From: an uncultured Clostridia bacterium
Lineage (GTDB): Bacteria > Bacillota > Clostridia > TANB77 > CAG-508
NCBI GenBank assembly: GCA_947626205.1
Contig: CANQRO010000025.1
Location: 1 to 16,565, forward strand
Direction: 5' to 3'
DNA: 16,565 nucleotides
Shown here: piece after piece, positions 1 to 9,051 of the stretch
Numbering within the stretch: position 1 is the stretch's first letter
How the letters are laid out: the number at the start of each line of letters is the position of its first letter
Made by a program: the position numbers and the translations under genes
Notes under the pieces: generated by a model
Databases searched by the model: none
Seen by the model: only the letters and a program-made list of their open reading frames with translations
What the model was told of the DNA's origin: nothing

Positions 1-2321
1 TTGAAAAAAGAGATTCAGCACTTAAAAATGAAATCCAACTAGCAATTAGAGAATTAGATAGCAGTCGTTTTACTAAAGAAGATATATCTAAAGTTTCTAA
101 TGAAATAGAAGCAAAAAGAAATTCTATTATGAAATCATTAGAAGATGCAAATAAAAAGAAAGATGAGGCAAATGCCAAGATCAATTCTTATGAATTAAAG
201 ATTCAAAATTACGAAAATGAAGAACGTATAAAATCTTCAAGATTAAAATTCTTGCAAGAGACAGAAAAAGAAAAAGAAGGTTATACAAGAAGTGTAAAGA
301 GCCTTTTATTAGACTGCGATAAAAATATAGAATTAAAAAAAGGATTAAATGGTGTACTTAGCAATTTAATAACAGTAGAAAAACAGTACGAAACAGCTAT
401 TGAAATGAGCTTAGGTGCAAGTTTGCAAAATCTTGTAACAGAAAATGAAGATGTTGCAAAAAAATTAGTAGAACATTTAAGAACAAATAATTTAGGTCGA
501 GCAACGTTTTTGCCTATTACTTCTGTAACAGGTAAAAAACTTGAGAAAATAAACGATAAGGGAATTAAAGGAATTATAGGAATAGCAGTTGATTTAATAA
601 AAGTAGATAAAAAATACGAACAAATTGTGCTAAATTTATTAGGAAGAACTGTAATTGTTGATGATATGGAGAATGCAATAAAGTTGGCAAAACAAAATCA
701 TTACAGTTTTAAAATAGTTACCCTAAAGGGGGATATTTTAAATCCATCAGGAGGAATTACAGGAGGATCTGTTCAAACTAAAACAGTAAATATATTAGGA
801 AGAACAAGAGAGATAGAAGATTTAGAAAAGGAATTAAAAAACATTTCTAAGAATATACAAAAAGAGAAAAAGCAAAAAGAGGAATTTCTAAAAAGTATTG
901 AAAATCTATTAGATGAAGTAGAAGCATTAGAAATGAGTTTAAAAGAGATAGACATATCATATGCTACTGAAAAGCAAAAAATAGTTGCGATTGATGAAAA
1001 TATCTCAAAAATAGAAAAAAGATTAGAGAAGCTTAAATTAGAACAAACAGAAAATGTTTCTAAAAAAGAAGAACTTCAAAAAGAAAAGAATGAAAAAGAG
1101 ACAAAAATTAATGAATTATCTAATCAAATAGAAAGCTTGCAAAATGAAATAAATCAATTTTCATTATTAAATAAAGATAATCAAAAATATATAGATGATT
1201 TAAATTTCGATATAACGAATTTAAAAATATCTGTATCTTCTTTTGATGAGAGTAACACATCAATAGATGAAATGGTAGAAAGAATAAATATAGATATACA
1301 AAATTGTGTAAATAGCAACGAAAATAAAAAGGTTCAAATAGAAGATATTAAAAAAGACAACACTGAAATGGAAACTAAAATAAAAGATTTAGAAGAAAAT
1401 ATAAATAAAATTAAAGAAGAAGTTTCTAATAGTGGAGAAAAGGTTCAAGAGCTTAAAACATCAAGACAAGAAAAAAATGAGAAGTTATCTAGTATTGAAT
1501 CAGAAATTACAAATGAATTTCATGTAATAGAGGATTTAAAAGCAGAATTATTGAAACTTGACGTAAAGAAAACTAAGTTAGAGCAAGATATAGAAGACAT
1601 TATAAATAAAATGTGGGAAGAATACGAAGTAACACCAAACCAAGTATCAGATTATCAAAGGCCATCGAATATATCAGAAACAACAAAACAAGTTAATCGT
1701 TTTAGAAATGAAATAAAGGACTTAGGAAGCATAAATATAGATTCAATTGAAGAGTATAAACAAACGAAATCAAGATACGACTTTATGTGTGAGCAACGTT
1801 TAGACTTAGAGAATTCAATAACAAAACTTAAAAAAGTAATTCAAGAAATGACAGATACGATGAAAGAACAGTTTGAAGAGCAATTTAAACAGATAAATAT
1901 AAATTTTGGAGAGGTATTTAAACAATTATTTGGTGGAGGAAAAGCAGAATTAATTCTTACAGATCCAGAGAATATATTGGAATGTGGAATTGAAATACAA
2001 GTACAGCCACCAGGAAAAAAACTACAAAATATGAGTCTTCTATCTGGAGGAGAAAAAGCATTTACAGCAATAGCTTTATTGTTTGCAATTTTAAAAATTA
2101 ATCCAGCTCCATTCTGTGTTCTAGATGAAATTGAAGCGGCTTTAGATGATGTTAATGTATATAGATTTGCAGATTATTTAAAGAATTTTACAAACAATAC
2201 ACAATTTTTAGTTATCACACATAGAAAAGGAACAATGGAAGTAGCAGATACCGTTTATGGTATAACAATGCAAGAAAACGGAATTTCAAAATTGTTATCA
2301 ATGAAATTGGCAAACCAATAA
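1..2321 (+). CDS. smc: Chromosome segregation ATPase SMC (5' truncated by window edge)
   Basis: This is the C-terminal part of the structural-maintenance-of-chromosomes ATPase, which with ScpA/ScpB forms the condensin that organises newly replicated DNA. The frame is open to the first base (codons in phase with position 3), so the gene starts before the window; about 772 of the usual ~1,190 residues are visible. Seen in order: the end of the first coiled-coil arm, a hinge domain (about 340-775, with the GGITGGS segment at 751-771), a long Lys/Glu-rich second coiled-coil arm (about 790-1900), and the C-terminal ATPase half. The latter has the ABC signature LSGGEKAF (about 2037-2060), Walker B VLDEIEAALDD (about 2118-2150) and the switch histidine in ITHRKGTM (about 2213-2237). 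The Walker A half lies outside. In many Firmicutes ftsY follows smc; here an accessory surface gene does. The family assignment is very secure. Confidence 0.97.
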   Translation, partial: EKRDSALKNEIQLAIRELDSSRFTKEDISKVSNEIEAKRNSIMKSLEDANKKKDEANAKINSYELKIQNYENEERIKSSRLKFLQETEKEKEGYTRSVKSLLLDCDKNIELKKGLNGVLSNLITVEKQYETAIEMSLGASLQNLVTENEDVAKKLVEHLRTNNLGRATFLPITSVTGKKLEKINDKGIKGIIGIAVDLIKVDKKYEQIVLNLLGRTVIVDDMENAIKLAKQNHYSFKIVTLKGDILNPSGGITGGSVQTKTVNILGRTREIEDLEKELKNISKNIQKEKKQKEEFLKSIENLLDEVEALEMSLKEIDISYATEKQKIVAIDENISKIEKRLEKLKLEQTENVSKKEELQKEKNEKETKINELSNQIESLQNEINQFSLLNKDNQKYIDDLNFDITNLKISVSSFDESNTSIDEMVERINIDIQNCVNSNENKKVQIEDIKKDNTEMETKIKDLEENINKIKEEVSNSGEKVQELKTSRQEKNEKLSSIESEITNEFHVIEDLKAELLKLDVKKTKLEQDIEDIINKMWEEYEVTPNQVSDYQRPSNISETTKQVNRFRNEIKDLGSINIDSIEEYKQTKSRYDFMCEQRLDLENSITKLKKVIQEMTDTMKEQFEEQFKQININFGEVFKQLFGGGKAELILTDPENILECGIEIQVQPPGKKLQNMSLLSGGEKAFTAIALLFAILKINPAPFCVLDEIEAALDDVNVYRFADYLKNFTNNTQFLVITHRKGTMEVADTVYGITMQENGISKLLSMKLANQ

Positions 2322-2358
2322 ATTATAGCGTTTAAATGGCTAAAAGCCTTGAAATATA

Positions 2359-2387
2359 TTTACAAAATTAGCAAAATATGCTATAAT
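2359..2387 (+). promoter_or_regulatory. Sigma-A type promoter with extended -10 for the dockerin/cohesin operon
   Basis: TTTACA (2359-2364), a 17-base spacer, then TATAAT (2382-2387), preceded by TG one base upstream (TGCTATAAT), which makes an extended -10. Transcription should start near 2394, leaving a short leader of about 29 bases before the GTG start at 2423. It lies directly between smc and the surface gene, so the surface operon probably has its own strong housekeeping promoter. Confidence 0.75.
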
Positions 2388-2404
2388 AATAGTGATTATG
2401 TGTA

Positions 2405-2415
2405 AAAAGGGGGGG
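2405..2415 (+). promoter_or_regulatory. Unusual ribosome binding site with a run of seven G
   Basis: AAAAGGGGGGG sits seven bases before the GTG start at 2423 and is the only Shine-Dalgarno-like sequence there, so it decides the start. A seven-G homopolymer (2409-2415) is conspicuous in such an AT-rich sequence and could change length by slippage, altering the strength or spacing of the site. Confidence 0.65.
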
Positions 2416-2422
2416 TATTTTA

Positions 2423-5400
2423 GTGAAAACAATATTAGGAATAAAAAAAGAGAAGTTATTATTTATTGTAATTACTAGTCTCATTTTATTATCAATATTA
2501 TTTTTACCATTTAAAAACACTGTAGAAAGTTTAGGCTTACTTGAAGTAAACGAGCCCGAAAAAATGGAAGAAACAGAAGGAAAATACTATATATCTAAAA
2601 ACAGCGAAGTTGAAGGTATGTGTAAATATCTATCTGATATAGAATATGATAGAGCTAAATCATCAGTAGGATGGGGAAGTATTACATTAGATAGTAACTT
2701 AGAAACTCAATATAACCATGGACTAATTACCTTATTATTAAATGGAGAAAAAACATATTTCCTAAAAGGTATATCTGCCCATGCAACATCAACACTAATA
2801 TATGATATTAGTGAAGAATCTTATGATTATTTTAGTGCATTCGTAGGTGTAGATGAAAGCCGTGGAAACAACGGAAACGGTGTTAAATTTGCAATATATA
2901 CATCAAAAGATGGAAATGAGTGGGAGTTAAAAAGCAATGTAGATTCAAAAGTATTAAAAGGAAATAGTAATGCAGAATTCGTAGAAGTAGCACTTGGAGA
3001 TGCAAAATTCTTAAAACTAGAAGCTGATCAATATGGAAGCAACTCATCAGACCACTCTGTTTATGCAAATGCAAAGTTATATAAAAGTGGATATGAAGAA
3101 AAAAGAGCAGAAGATGTAGACTTCATAAAAACAGTAGAAGAATATGATAAAGATTTAAAAGATAAAACTTTGGATGAACAACTTACTGAACAAAATGAAT
3201 TAATATTATTGAAAAGAACTTTTGTAAACAACGTTGGATATAATCTTTTACAAGCAATTGTTAACCAAGATGAAGATTATAAAGATGCAGTAGAATGGTT
3301 AATGGGAGATATAAAAAATCTTCGTTTATATGTATTAGGTGGAGAGCCAGATGGTGGAAGTTATTATAATTCAATAAAAGAGCTTTCTAGATTATATAAA
3401 ACATATAAGGGAGATTTCGAAGACCCAACACCAACTAATAATAAATGGTGCCCAGGTTTAACAAGGGGAGAAGTATTTAAGAAAATGGCAATTTCACTTT
3501 CGTTAACACATGCAACAAAAGTTGGATATTGGGCACAAATAGATCACCCAAGTAATAGATCAGATTCTGTAGAACGTTACAGAATATATAAAGAATTATA
3601 TACTGGAGGAAAATTTATAGTAGCAAGAAATGTATCAGAAGATGGTAAAACTATTACTCCAAAATTAAAAGAGGATGGTGTTACTCCAGTACAAGATCAT
3701 ACACCATGGTTTGAAGCATTAACAGTTGAAGAAATGCGTTATGTAATGAATAACATTACAGATGACGAAGAGCTTATTTGGTTAAACGCATATACACAAA
3801 AAAGAATAGATGCTAACCCTGGTCAAGAAGAAAAATATTTACAACCACATACATATATTGCTTATATCTGGCCAAATTTTGAAGATCCAATCTTCCATGA
3901 CCAATCAGAAGCAGCTAAGAAACACTGGGATGAATGGTTTGAAGGAATATTTAGTATCTATGGAGTAACATATAGTACTGAAACAGACCATGTATATAAA
4001 GCATGGATGAGTATGAGAAATGACGTAAAAGAAACAGGAGCTGTTTGTGGTGGTATATCAAAATTAGGATGCCACATTCGTGCAGCACATGGTACACCAG
4101 CTTCAGTTGTAGGTCAACCAGGACACGCAGCAATTATTTATTATAGAAAAGATGCAGAAGGTAGAGGATATTGGACTCTAGATAACGATGTTTCAGGTTG
4201 GGCTCAATCTGGAAAATCAGAAAAAATGGGTACTAGAATGCCACTTGGTTGGGGTAGCGATAGCTATGTTAGCGGTTATGCTGCAACATATATGATGCTA
4301 TCACAAGAGGCTTTAAATGATAATGCAAACTATGAAAAATCTGAAAAAATTATTATGACAGCAGATTTATATAAAGGAAATCTTGCAAAACAAGAAGAAA
4401 TATACAAAAAAGCACTAGAAGTACAAAAAATAAACATTGATGCATGGTGGGGATTAATAAATACATACAAAGCAGGAAATAAAACAGAAGAAGATTACTA
4501 TAAACTAGCAACAGACTTAGGAGAAGCACTTAAGGCATTCCCATTGCCAATGAAAAACTTATTGGATCAAATTGCTCCAATGTTTACAAGTGTAAAATAT
4601 TCATTTAATTTTACAATATTAGAAACAAAATTATTAAATGAAGGAACAACATATGGTTTAACAGCTGAAGGAAAAGAAGATACTAGTAAAAAACTAGATG
4701 TAATGCAACCAAGTATTACAAGAACAGTTGCTAAATACTTACTTGGTCAAACTGATACAACACTTGCTAGCTTCTCATTTGATGGAGCAGATGCAGGAAA
4801 AATTGTATTATCAAGTCGTTTTGATAATACTGGTGTTCGTTGGGAATATAGCTTAGACGGACAAAAAACATGGAAAGAAGTATCTTTCGAACCAGATAAA
4901 CCACATAAATGGCAATTATCAAGACAAGAAATAGCAAGTATTACAGCAGAATCTGATATTTGCATCAACATAGTTGGAGCAACTCGTTCAGAAGCTAATA
5001 TTTATAAAATAGATATTGAAGAACAACAACCATTAGAGAATGTTTACGCAAATGACTTAGAAAATCGTCTTATAGGTGTAAACTTAAATACAGATTGGAG
5101 ATATATAGATCCTAAAACTCATGAATCAAGTGAGTGGGTATCATATGGAGTACAATCTCCAGATTTAACAGGAGAAAAATATATACAAGTAAGACAAAAA
5201 CCAACAGGAACAAAGCTTTCAAGTTCAGAATCTGAAATTTATATATTCACACCAAACACTGAAGAAGAGGATAGAAAATATATAAGTGTTTCAGATATGG
5301 AAATATATTCACAAAATACTCAATCAGAAGATTCTGCAAGACCTCATTATGCTGAAAATATGATTGATGGAAATAAAAATACATTATGGCATTCAAATTT

Positions 5401-7150
5401 CAAATATGATCTTACAAAGGACGACGTAGAGAATGCACAAATTATTATAAAATTAAATAAGCCAAAATATGTATCTGCTCTAGAATTCATTGAAAAGAAA
5501 TATAAAGCAGGTGACCGTGATGGTATAAAAAGCTTAATAGTTTCTGTAAGTGAAGATGCTGAAAATTGGACTGAGGCAGGAAAAATAGAAAATCTTGATA
5601 GTTCAACATATGGCGATTGGAGAATAATTGACTTTGAAGATAGTATATATGCTCAATATGTAAAATTAGACATCACAACTTATGATTTATTTGCAGCAAT
5701 ATCAATGGTAAATATATATGAAGATACAACAAAAATAGATACAACTAAACCAACAGCAAGTATTTATTACAGTACAAAAGAGCCAACAAGTGATTATGTA
5801 ATTGCAAGACTTATTAATCCAAGTACAGAAATTACAATAACTAATAATGGTGGAAACGATACTTATGTATTTAAAGAGAATGGTAAATTTACATTTGAGT
5901 TTGAAGATAAAAATGGAAATAAAGGTTCTGAAACTGCCGAAGTTACTTGGATTGATAGAAGTAGCCCAGACGCTAATGTAGATTACAACTTAGATGCAGA
6001 AAAGAGATTATCTATTATTTTAAGTAGTATAAGTGAAGATGTTTATCTATTAGATCAAAACGATAATAAAGTAAGTTATATTGAAGTTAATGAAAATAAA
6101 AAAGTATCAAAAATTTCATTCATAGATGAAACAGGCGAAATTTATAAAATAGTTGAATTAGACAATGATGGAAACATTACAAAAACAACATATAAAAATA
6201 CAACTGGTCAAGTTTCAAATGTTGATACCTATGTTGCATCATTAACAAATGGAGAATTAAGCGAAGAAGAATTCCTTAATGAGTTTGGATCTCCAGTAGA
6301 AGTATCAGATGCAGAAAAAGAAATTCTTAGAAGATTAGATAAAGTAAAAACAAATCCTCTAGAATATACTTTTGAAAATAGTGGAAACTACGAGTTTAAA
6401 CTTCTTGATAAAGCAAGTAATATTGCTTATAAGAGTATAAAAGCTGAATATTTAGAAGATAACAAAATTATAGCAAGTGACATCTCTTATGATATTGCAA
6501 ATATTACAAACCAAGACGTTGTAGCTACAATTAACCCATATGTAATAGATGCTAAAGGACTAGTAGCTGCAAAGATTGTAAATAACAATGCTGCTAATAA
6601 TTTTAAATTTGAAGAAAATAACTATTTTACATTCAAGTACAAAGATGCTTCAGATGAAGATGATTCAGATTTACAAGAGCATACAGCAAATGTAAATTGG
6701 ATAGATAAAACCGCACCTACAGCTGAAGTTAGATACAGTACAAATGAAGCTACAAATGGACCTGTAACAGCATATCTAACAAATGAAAGTGAAGATATAG
6801 TAATTACAAATAACAATATGAATGATCAATATACGTTTGATAAAAACGGAGAATTCACTTTTGAATTTGTAGATGCGGCTGGTAATACGGGAAAAGCAGT
6901 AGCAAATGTAGATTGGATTTCTGAAGAACAACAAGACGAAAATGAAGTTGGCGATATAAACAATGATGGTAAAATAACAGCTACAGATTTATTATTAGTA
7001 AAAAGACATTTAGTAGCAGGTGCAAAACAAGAATGGATTCTATCAGAAGATGAACTTAAATTAGCAGACATTAATAAAGATAATCAAATAACAGCTACAG
7101 ACCTAATATTAATTAAGAAATTAATATTAAAACAAGCAAATGAACAGTAA
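2423..7150 (+). CDS. Large exported dockerin protein with NPCBM, transglutaminase-like, F5/8C and Ig-like domains
   Basis: A 1575-residue surface protein; start GTG with a G-rich RBS. Residues 9-30 are a hydrophobic signal or signal-anchor segment. About 68-220 match the NPCBM carbohydrate-binding module. The central part (about 230-630) holds GAVCGG (Cys542), GQPGHA (His568) and WTLDND (Asp587), the order and spacing of a transglutaminase/papain-like Cys-His-Asp centre. About 633-720 look like TPR-type helix pairs, and about 780-950 are beta-rich. About 952-1102 match an F5/8 type C (discoidin) module. About 1107-1498 contain four divergent Ig-like repeats, the first and last sharing YST.E and NG.FTFEF motifs. 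Residues 1509-1572 are a type I-like dockerin with two calcium loops (DINNDGKITATD and DINKDNQITATD). The next gene encodes a cohesin. No glycosidase motif was recognised. Export, carbohydrate binding and docking are well supported; enzymatic activity is inferred and its substrate unknown. Confidence 0.88.
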   Translation: MKTILGIKKEKLLFIVITSLILLSILFLPFKNTVESLGLLEVNEPEKMEETEGKYYISKNSEVEGMCKYLSDIEYDRAKSSVGWGSITLDSNLETQYNHGLITLLLNGEKTYFLKGISAHATSTLIYDISEESYDYFSAFVGVDESRGNNGNGVKFAIYTSKDGNEWELKSNVDSKVLKGNSNAEFVEVALGDAKFLKLEADQYGSNSSDHSVYANAKLYKSGYEEKRAEDVDFIKTVEEYDKDLKDKTLDEQLTEQNELILLKRTFVNNVGYNLLQAIVNQDEDYKDAVEWLMGDIKNLRLYVLGGEPDGGSYYNSIKELSRLYKTYKGDFEDPTPTNNKWCPGLTRGEVFKKMAISLSLTHATKVGYWAQIDHPSNRSDSVERYRIYKELYTGGKFIVARNVSEDGKTITPKLKEDGVTPVQDHTPWFEALTVEEMRYVMNNITDDEELIWLNAYTQKRIDANPGQEEKYLQPHTYIAYIWPNFEDPIFHDQSEAAKKHWDEWFEGIFSIYGVTYSTETDHVYKAWMSMRNDVKETGAVCGGISKLGCHIRAAHGTPASVVGQPGHAAIIYYRKDAEGRGYWTLDNDVSGWAQSGKSEKMGTRMPLGWGSDSYVSGYAATYMMLSQEALNDNANYEKSEKIIMTADLYKGNLAKQEEIYKKALEVQKINIDAWWGLINTYKAGNKTEEDYYKLATDLGEALKAFPLPMKNLLDQIAPMFTSVKYSFNFTILETKLLNEGTTYGLTAEGKEDTSKKLDVMQPSITRTVAKYLLGQTDTTLASFSFDGADAGKIVLSSRFDNTGVRWEYSLDGQKTWKEVSFEPDKPHKWQLSRQEIASITAESDICINIVGATRSEANIYKIDIEEQQPLENVYANDLENRLIGVNLNTDWRYIDPKTHESSEWVSYGVQSPDLTGEKYIQVRQKPTGTKLSSSESEIYIFTPNTEEEDRKYISVSDMEIYSQNTQSEDSARPHYAENMIDGNKNTLWHSNFKYDLTKDDVENAQIIIKLNKPKYVSALEFIEKKYKAGDRDGIKSLIVSVSEDAENWTEAGKIENLDSSTYGDWRIIDFEDSIYAQYVKLDITTYDLFAAISMVNIYEDTTKIDTTKPTASIYYSTKEPTSDYVIARLINPSTEITITNNGGNDTYVFKENGKFTFEFEDKNGNKGSETAEVTWIDRSSPDANVDYNLDAEKRLSIILSSISEDVYLLDQNDNKVSYIEVNENKKVSKISFIDETGEIYKIVELDNDGNITKTTYKNTTGQVSNVDTYVASLTNGELSEEEFLNEFGSPVEVSDAEKEILRRLDKVKTNPLEYTFENSGNYEFKLLDKASNIAYKSIKAEYLEDNKIIASDISYDIANITNQDVVATINPYVIDAKGLVAAKIVNNNAANNFKFEENNYFTFKYKDASDEDDSDLQEHTANVNWIDKTAPTAEVRYSTNEATNGPVTAYLTNESEDIVITNNNMNDQYTFDKNGEFTFEFVDAAGNTGKAVANVDWISEEQQDENEVGDINNDGKITATDLLLVKRHLVAGAKQEWILSEDELKLADINKDNQITATDLILIKKLILKQANEQ

Positions 7151-7201
7151 TATTTTAAATATACAATACTTAAATAATATAAAATAAGGAGAAAAAAGAA
7201 T

Positions 7202-8014
7202 ATGAGAAGTAGTATAAAGGTTAAAAAGTTAATTGAGCTAATACTAATTACAGTATTATTATTACTTACATCAAATGTATATGCAGCAACTAATAGCTTC
7301 AAAGCAACTTTAAATGTTAATAATTCTTCAGTAAAAATAGGAGATACAGTTACTATTACTATTCAACTAAGTGATATTGCTATTGAAAGCGGAGAACAAG
7401 GAATCGGTGCATACACAGCTAAATTAGATTTCGATTCTTCTATCTTAGAATATGTTTCAACAAGTGGAACAAGCAAATGGGAAGCGCCACTTTATCAAGA
7501 TAAACTAATAGCAGGAAACACAAACGATGGTGAAGTTGTAAAAGAAGCACAAAATATAGGAACGATTACATTTAAAGTAAAAGAAAATGCTACTTTAGGG
7601 GAGACTACAATTACACTAACAAATTTCTCAGGTTCTAATGCAGAATCTGATATATCAGCTGATGATAGTTCTATTAAACTAACAGTACTTAGTAAAGATA
7701 GCACAGGAAGTGGTTCTACCGGAGGAGGAGAAGGCGGATCTGGAAGCGGAAGTATTGTTCCTGGAGGAAGCGGTTCTGGAAGTAGTGGAACATTAAATGG
7801 TTCTGGAAGTTCTGGAGGCAGTAACCAGACTGGAAGTGGAGGAACTAATGGAAATACTAGTTCAGGTAGTACAAGTAAAGATGATATAAAAGAAGGAACA
7901 TTACCAAAAACAGGACATTCAAATATAGTAATATATATGCTAATTGGTGTATTTACTTTAATTGCAATAAGTTATTTAGTTAGAATTAAATTAATTAATA
8001 AAAAACTAAGTTAA
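7202..8014 (+). CDS. Single-cohesin cell-wall anchored protein (LPKTG), scaffoldin-like
   Basis: A 270-residue protein built as a minimal anchoring scaffoldin. Residues 1-28 are a signal peptide (basic start, hydrophobic core, VYA cleavage site). Residues 32-163 have the pattern of a cohesin domain (KIGDTVTITI, then LDFDSSILEYVS, then IGTITFKV). About 165-225 are a Gly/Ser/Thr-rich linker suited to spanning the wall. LPKTG lies at 234-238, followed by a membrane segment (241-260) and a basic tail, the complete sortase sorting signal. The start is set by AAGGAG ten bases upstream. It lies 51 bases after the dockerin gene with no terminator between, so the two are probably one operon. Inferred role: to hold the dockerin protein on peptidoglycan. 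There is only one cohesin, so it cannot assemble a large enzyme array by itself. Confidence 0.9.
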   Translation: MRSSIKVKKLIELILITVLLLLTSNVYAATNSFKATLNVNNSSVKIGDTVTITIQLSDIAIESGEQGIGAYTAKLDFDSSILEYVSTSGTSKWEAPLYQDKLIAGNTNDGEVVKEAQNIGTITFKVKENATLGETTITLTNFSGSNAESDISADDSSIKLTVLSKDSTGSGSTGGGEGGSGSGSIVPGGSGSGSSGTLNGSGSSGGSNQTGSGGTNGNTSSGSTSKDDIKEGTLPKTGHSNIVIYMLIGVFTLIAISYLVRIKLINKKLS

Positions 8015-8028
8015 TTAAAAAATAAATA

Positions 8029-8079
8029 AAAAGAAAAGATGTTTCGCAAGTTTTAAAAAACTGAGGCATCTTTTCTTTT
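8029..8079. terminator. Bidirectional intrinsic terminator between cohesin and sortase genes
   Basis: A perfect 13-base inverted repeat (AAAAGAAAAGATG at 8029-8041 and its complement at 8067-8079), with a further internal stem (AGTTTT/AAAACT around 8049-8062). The A-rich left arm and T-rich right arm give a U-tract in either direction. The two genes converge here, and the right arm overlaps the sortase stop codon (8078-8080). Confidence 0.85.
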
Positions 8080-8884
8080 AACCACTTTTTTTAGCAACAA
8101 CTACAAATCTACCATCTTTAGTGTGATATGCACACGTAGATAAAGTTATTAATTGTTCACCGTATTTAGCAGTTTTCATTGTATCATATAAAGAAGCTTT
8201 TTTAGCATTATTTATAAAACTATTAAATTCATCTTCATTTTCTGCATTTATAAAATAATAGTATTTAAATACATTTTTATCTGACTCGTAATATACTTTA
8301 GATCTAAATACTGCTATTATTTCAAAAGTGGAATCTTCTTCGTTTGTAGTAAATCTGATGTTAGGATGCTTATTAAAAAAGTCTTTATTTTTATATTTTA
8401 GTAAATCTCTAAACATAGTACCATTTTTCATATTATGACCATATATTAATAAATTACTACTCGGCGGATTCCAAGAATAGTTTTTATCTAAAAATATAGC
8501 GCCACTACTAGAATAGTTTTTCTTATAATTATGATTCATATAAAAATCATTATCTGTACCTTGTAAAACAGGATAATTGATGTTTGTATTTTCAATTTCA
8601 ATCCAGCCGACTATGTCTGAATTTGTTTTTTGTAATTCTTCAACTTTTAACATTCTTTCAGATTTTTCTGGTGTTATATTTTGACTAATATCATTAGAAG
8701 AATTGTTGTTTTCATCAATTATATTATGATCAGTATCAAGTTTAATATCGTTTAGCAAATCACTTTGTTTTTTAGTAGTATAAGTATCATAACCGTATTT
8801 AATAATATAAATGGATGAACAAATAAACAATAATAGTAGGGTGGTATATATAAAACCTTTAAAAAAACTTTTAAATTTATTCAT
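8078..8884 (-). CDS. srtB: Class B sortase
   Basis: A membrane-bound cysteine transpeptidase, 268 residues, that cleaves a sorting motif on exported proteins and joins them to the cell wall. Residues 9-28 form an N-terminal membrane anchor and about 30-80 are a polar stalk. The catalytic domain shows the class B pattern: NSDIVGWIEI and INYPVLQG, then FYMNHNY, then His150 in YGHN, Cys251 in LSTCAY and Arg259 in GRFVVVA. All three catalytic residues are present. It converges on the cohesin-LPKTG gene and lies downstream of, and on the same strand as, a TPKTG surface protein, so both are candidate substrates. Clostridial class B sortases such as that of C. difficile use (S/P)PXTG motifs, which TPKTG resembles more than LPKTG does. 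No clear Shine-Dalgarno sequence precedes the ATG, but an in-frame stop 27 bases upstream and the membrane segment support this start. Confidence 0.93.
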   Translation of the reverse strand: MNKFKSFFKGFIYTTLLLLFICSSIYIIKYGYDTYTTKKQSDLLNDIKLDTDHNIIDENNNSSNDISQNITPEKSERMLKVEELQKTNSDIVGWIEIENTNINYPVLQGTDNDFYMNHNYKKNYSSSGAIFLDKNYSWNPPSSNLLIYGHNMKNGTMFRDLLKYKNKDFFNKHPNIRFTTNEEDSTFEIIAVFRSKVYYESDKNVFKYYYFINAENEDEFNSFINNAKKASLYDTMKTAKYGEQLITLSTCAYHTKDGRFVVVAKKSG

Positions 8885-8910
8885 ATAATTTGTTATTAGA
8901 ATAATATTTT

Positions 8911-8937
8911 AGAGTTGCCTAAAAATAGTGCAACTCT
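8911..8937 (-). other. Perfect inverted repeat (hairpin) upstream of the sortase gene
   Basis: AGAGTTGC (8911-8918) and GCAACTCT (8930-8937) form an 8-base stem; on the minus strand the loop can add a CTA/TAG pairing. It lies 27 bases before the sortase ATG, in the 167-base gap after the beta-helix gene. No T-run follows on the minus strand, so it is a poor terminator. It could be a 5' leader structure, a processing site or an operator. Confidence 0.5.
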
Positions 8938-9051
8938 TATTACTGTATAAGGCAAAATATTTTTATACAATTTATATATGAAGTATTTTTAATTATCTTA
9001 GAAATACTATTTATAAAAATAATTCATATAAAATTAAAATTTATTCTAATT

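Noticed and set aside
2338..2348. GGC-TAAAA-GCC as a terminator after smc
   Set aside because: The stem is only three base pairs and no T-run follows.
2423..7150. Glycoside hydrolase as the catalytic part of the dockerin protein
   Set aside because: NPCBM and F5/8C often accompany glycosidases, but no glycosidase motif or barrel-like pattern was recognised; the only catalytic-looking cluster is the Cys-His-Asp set.
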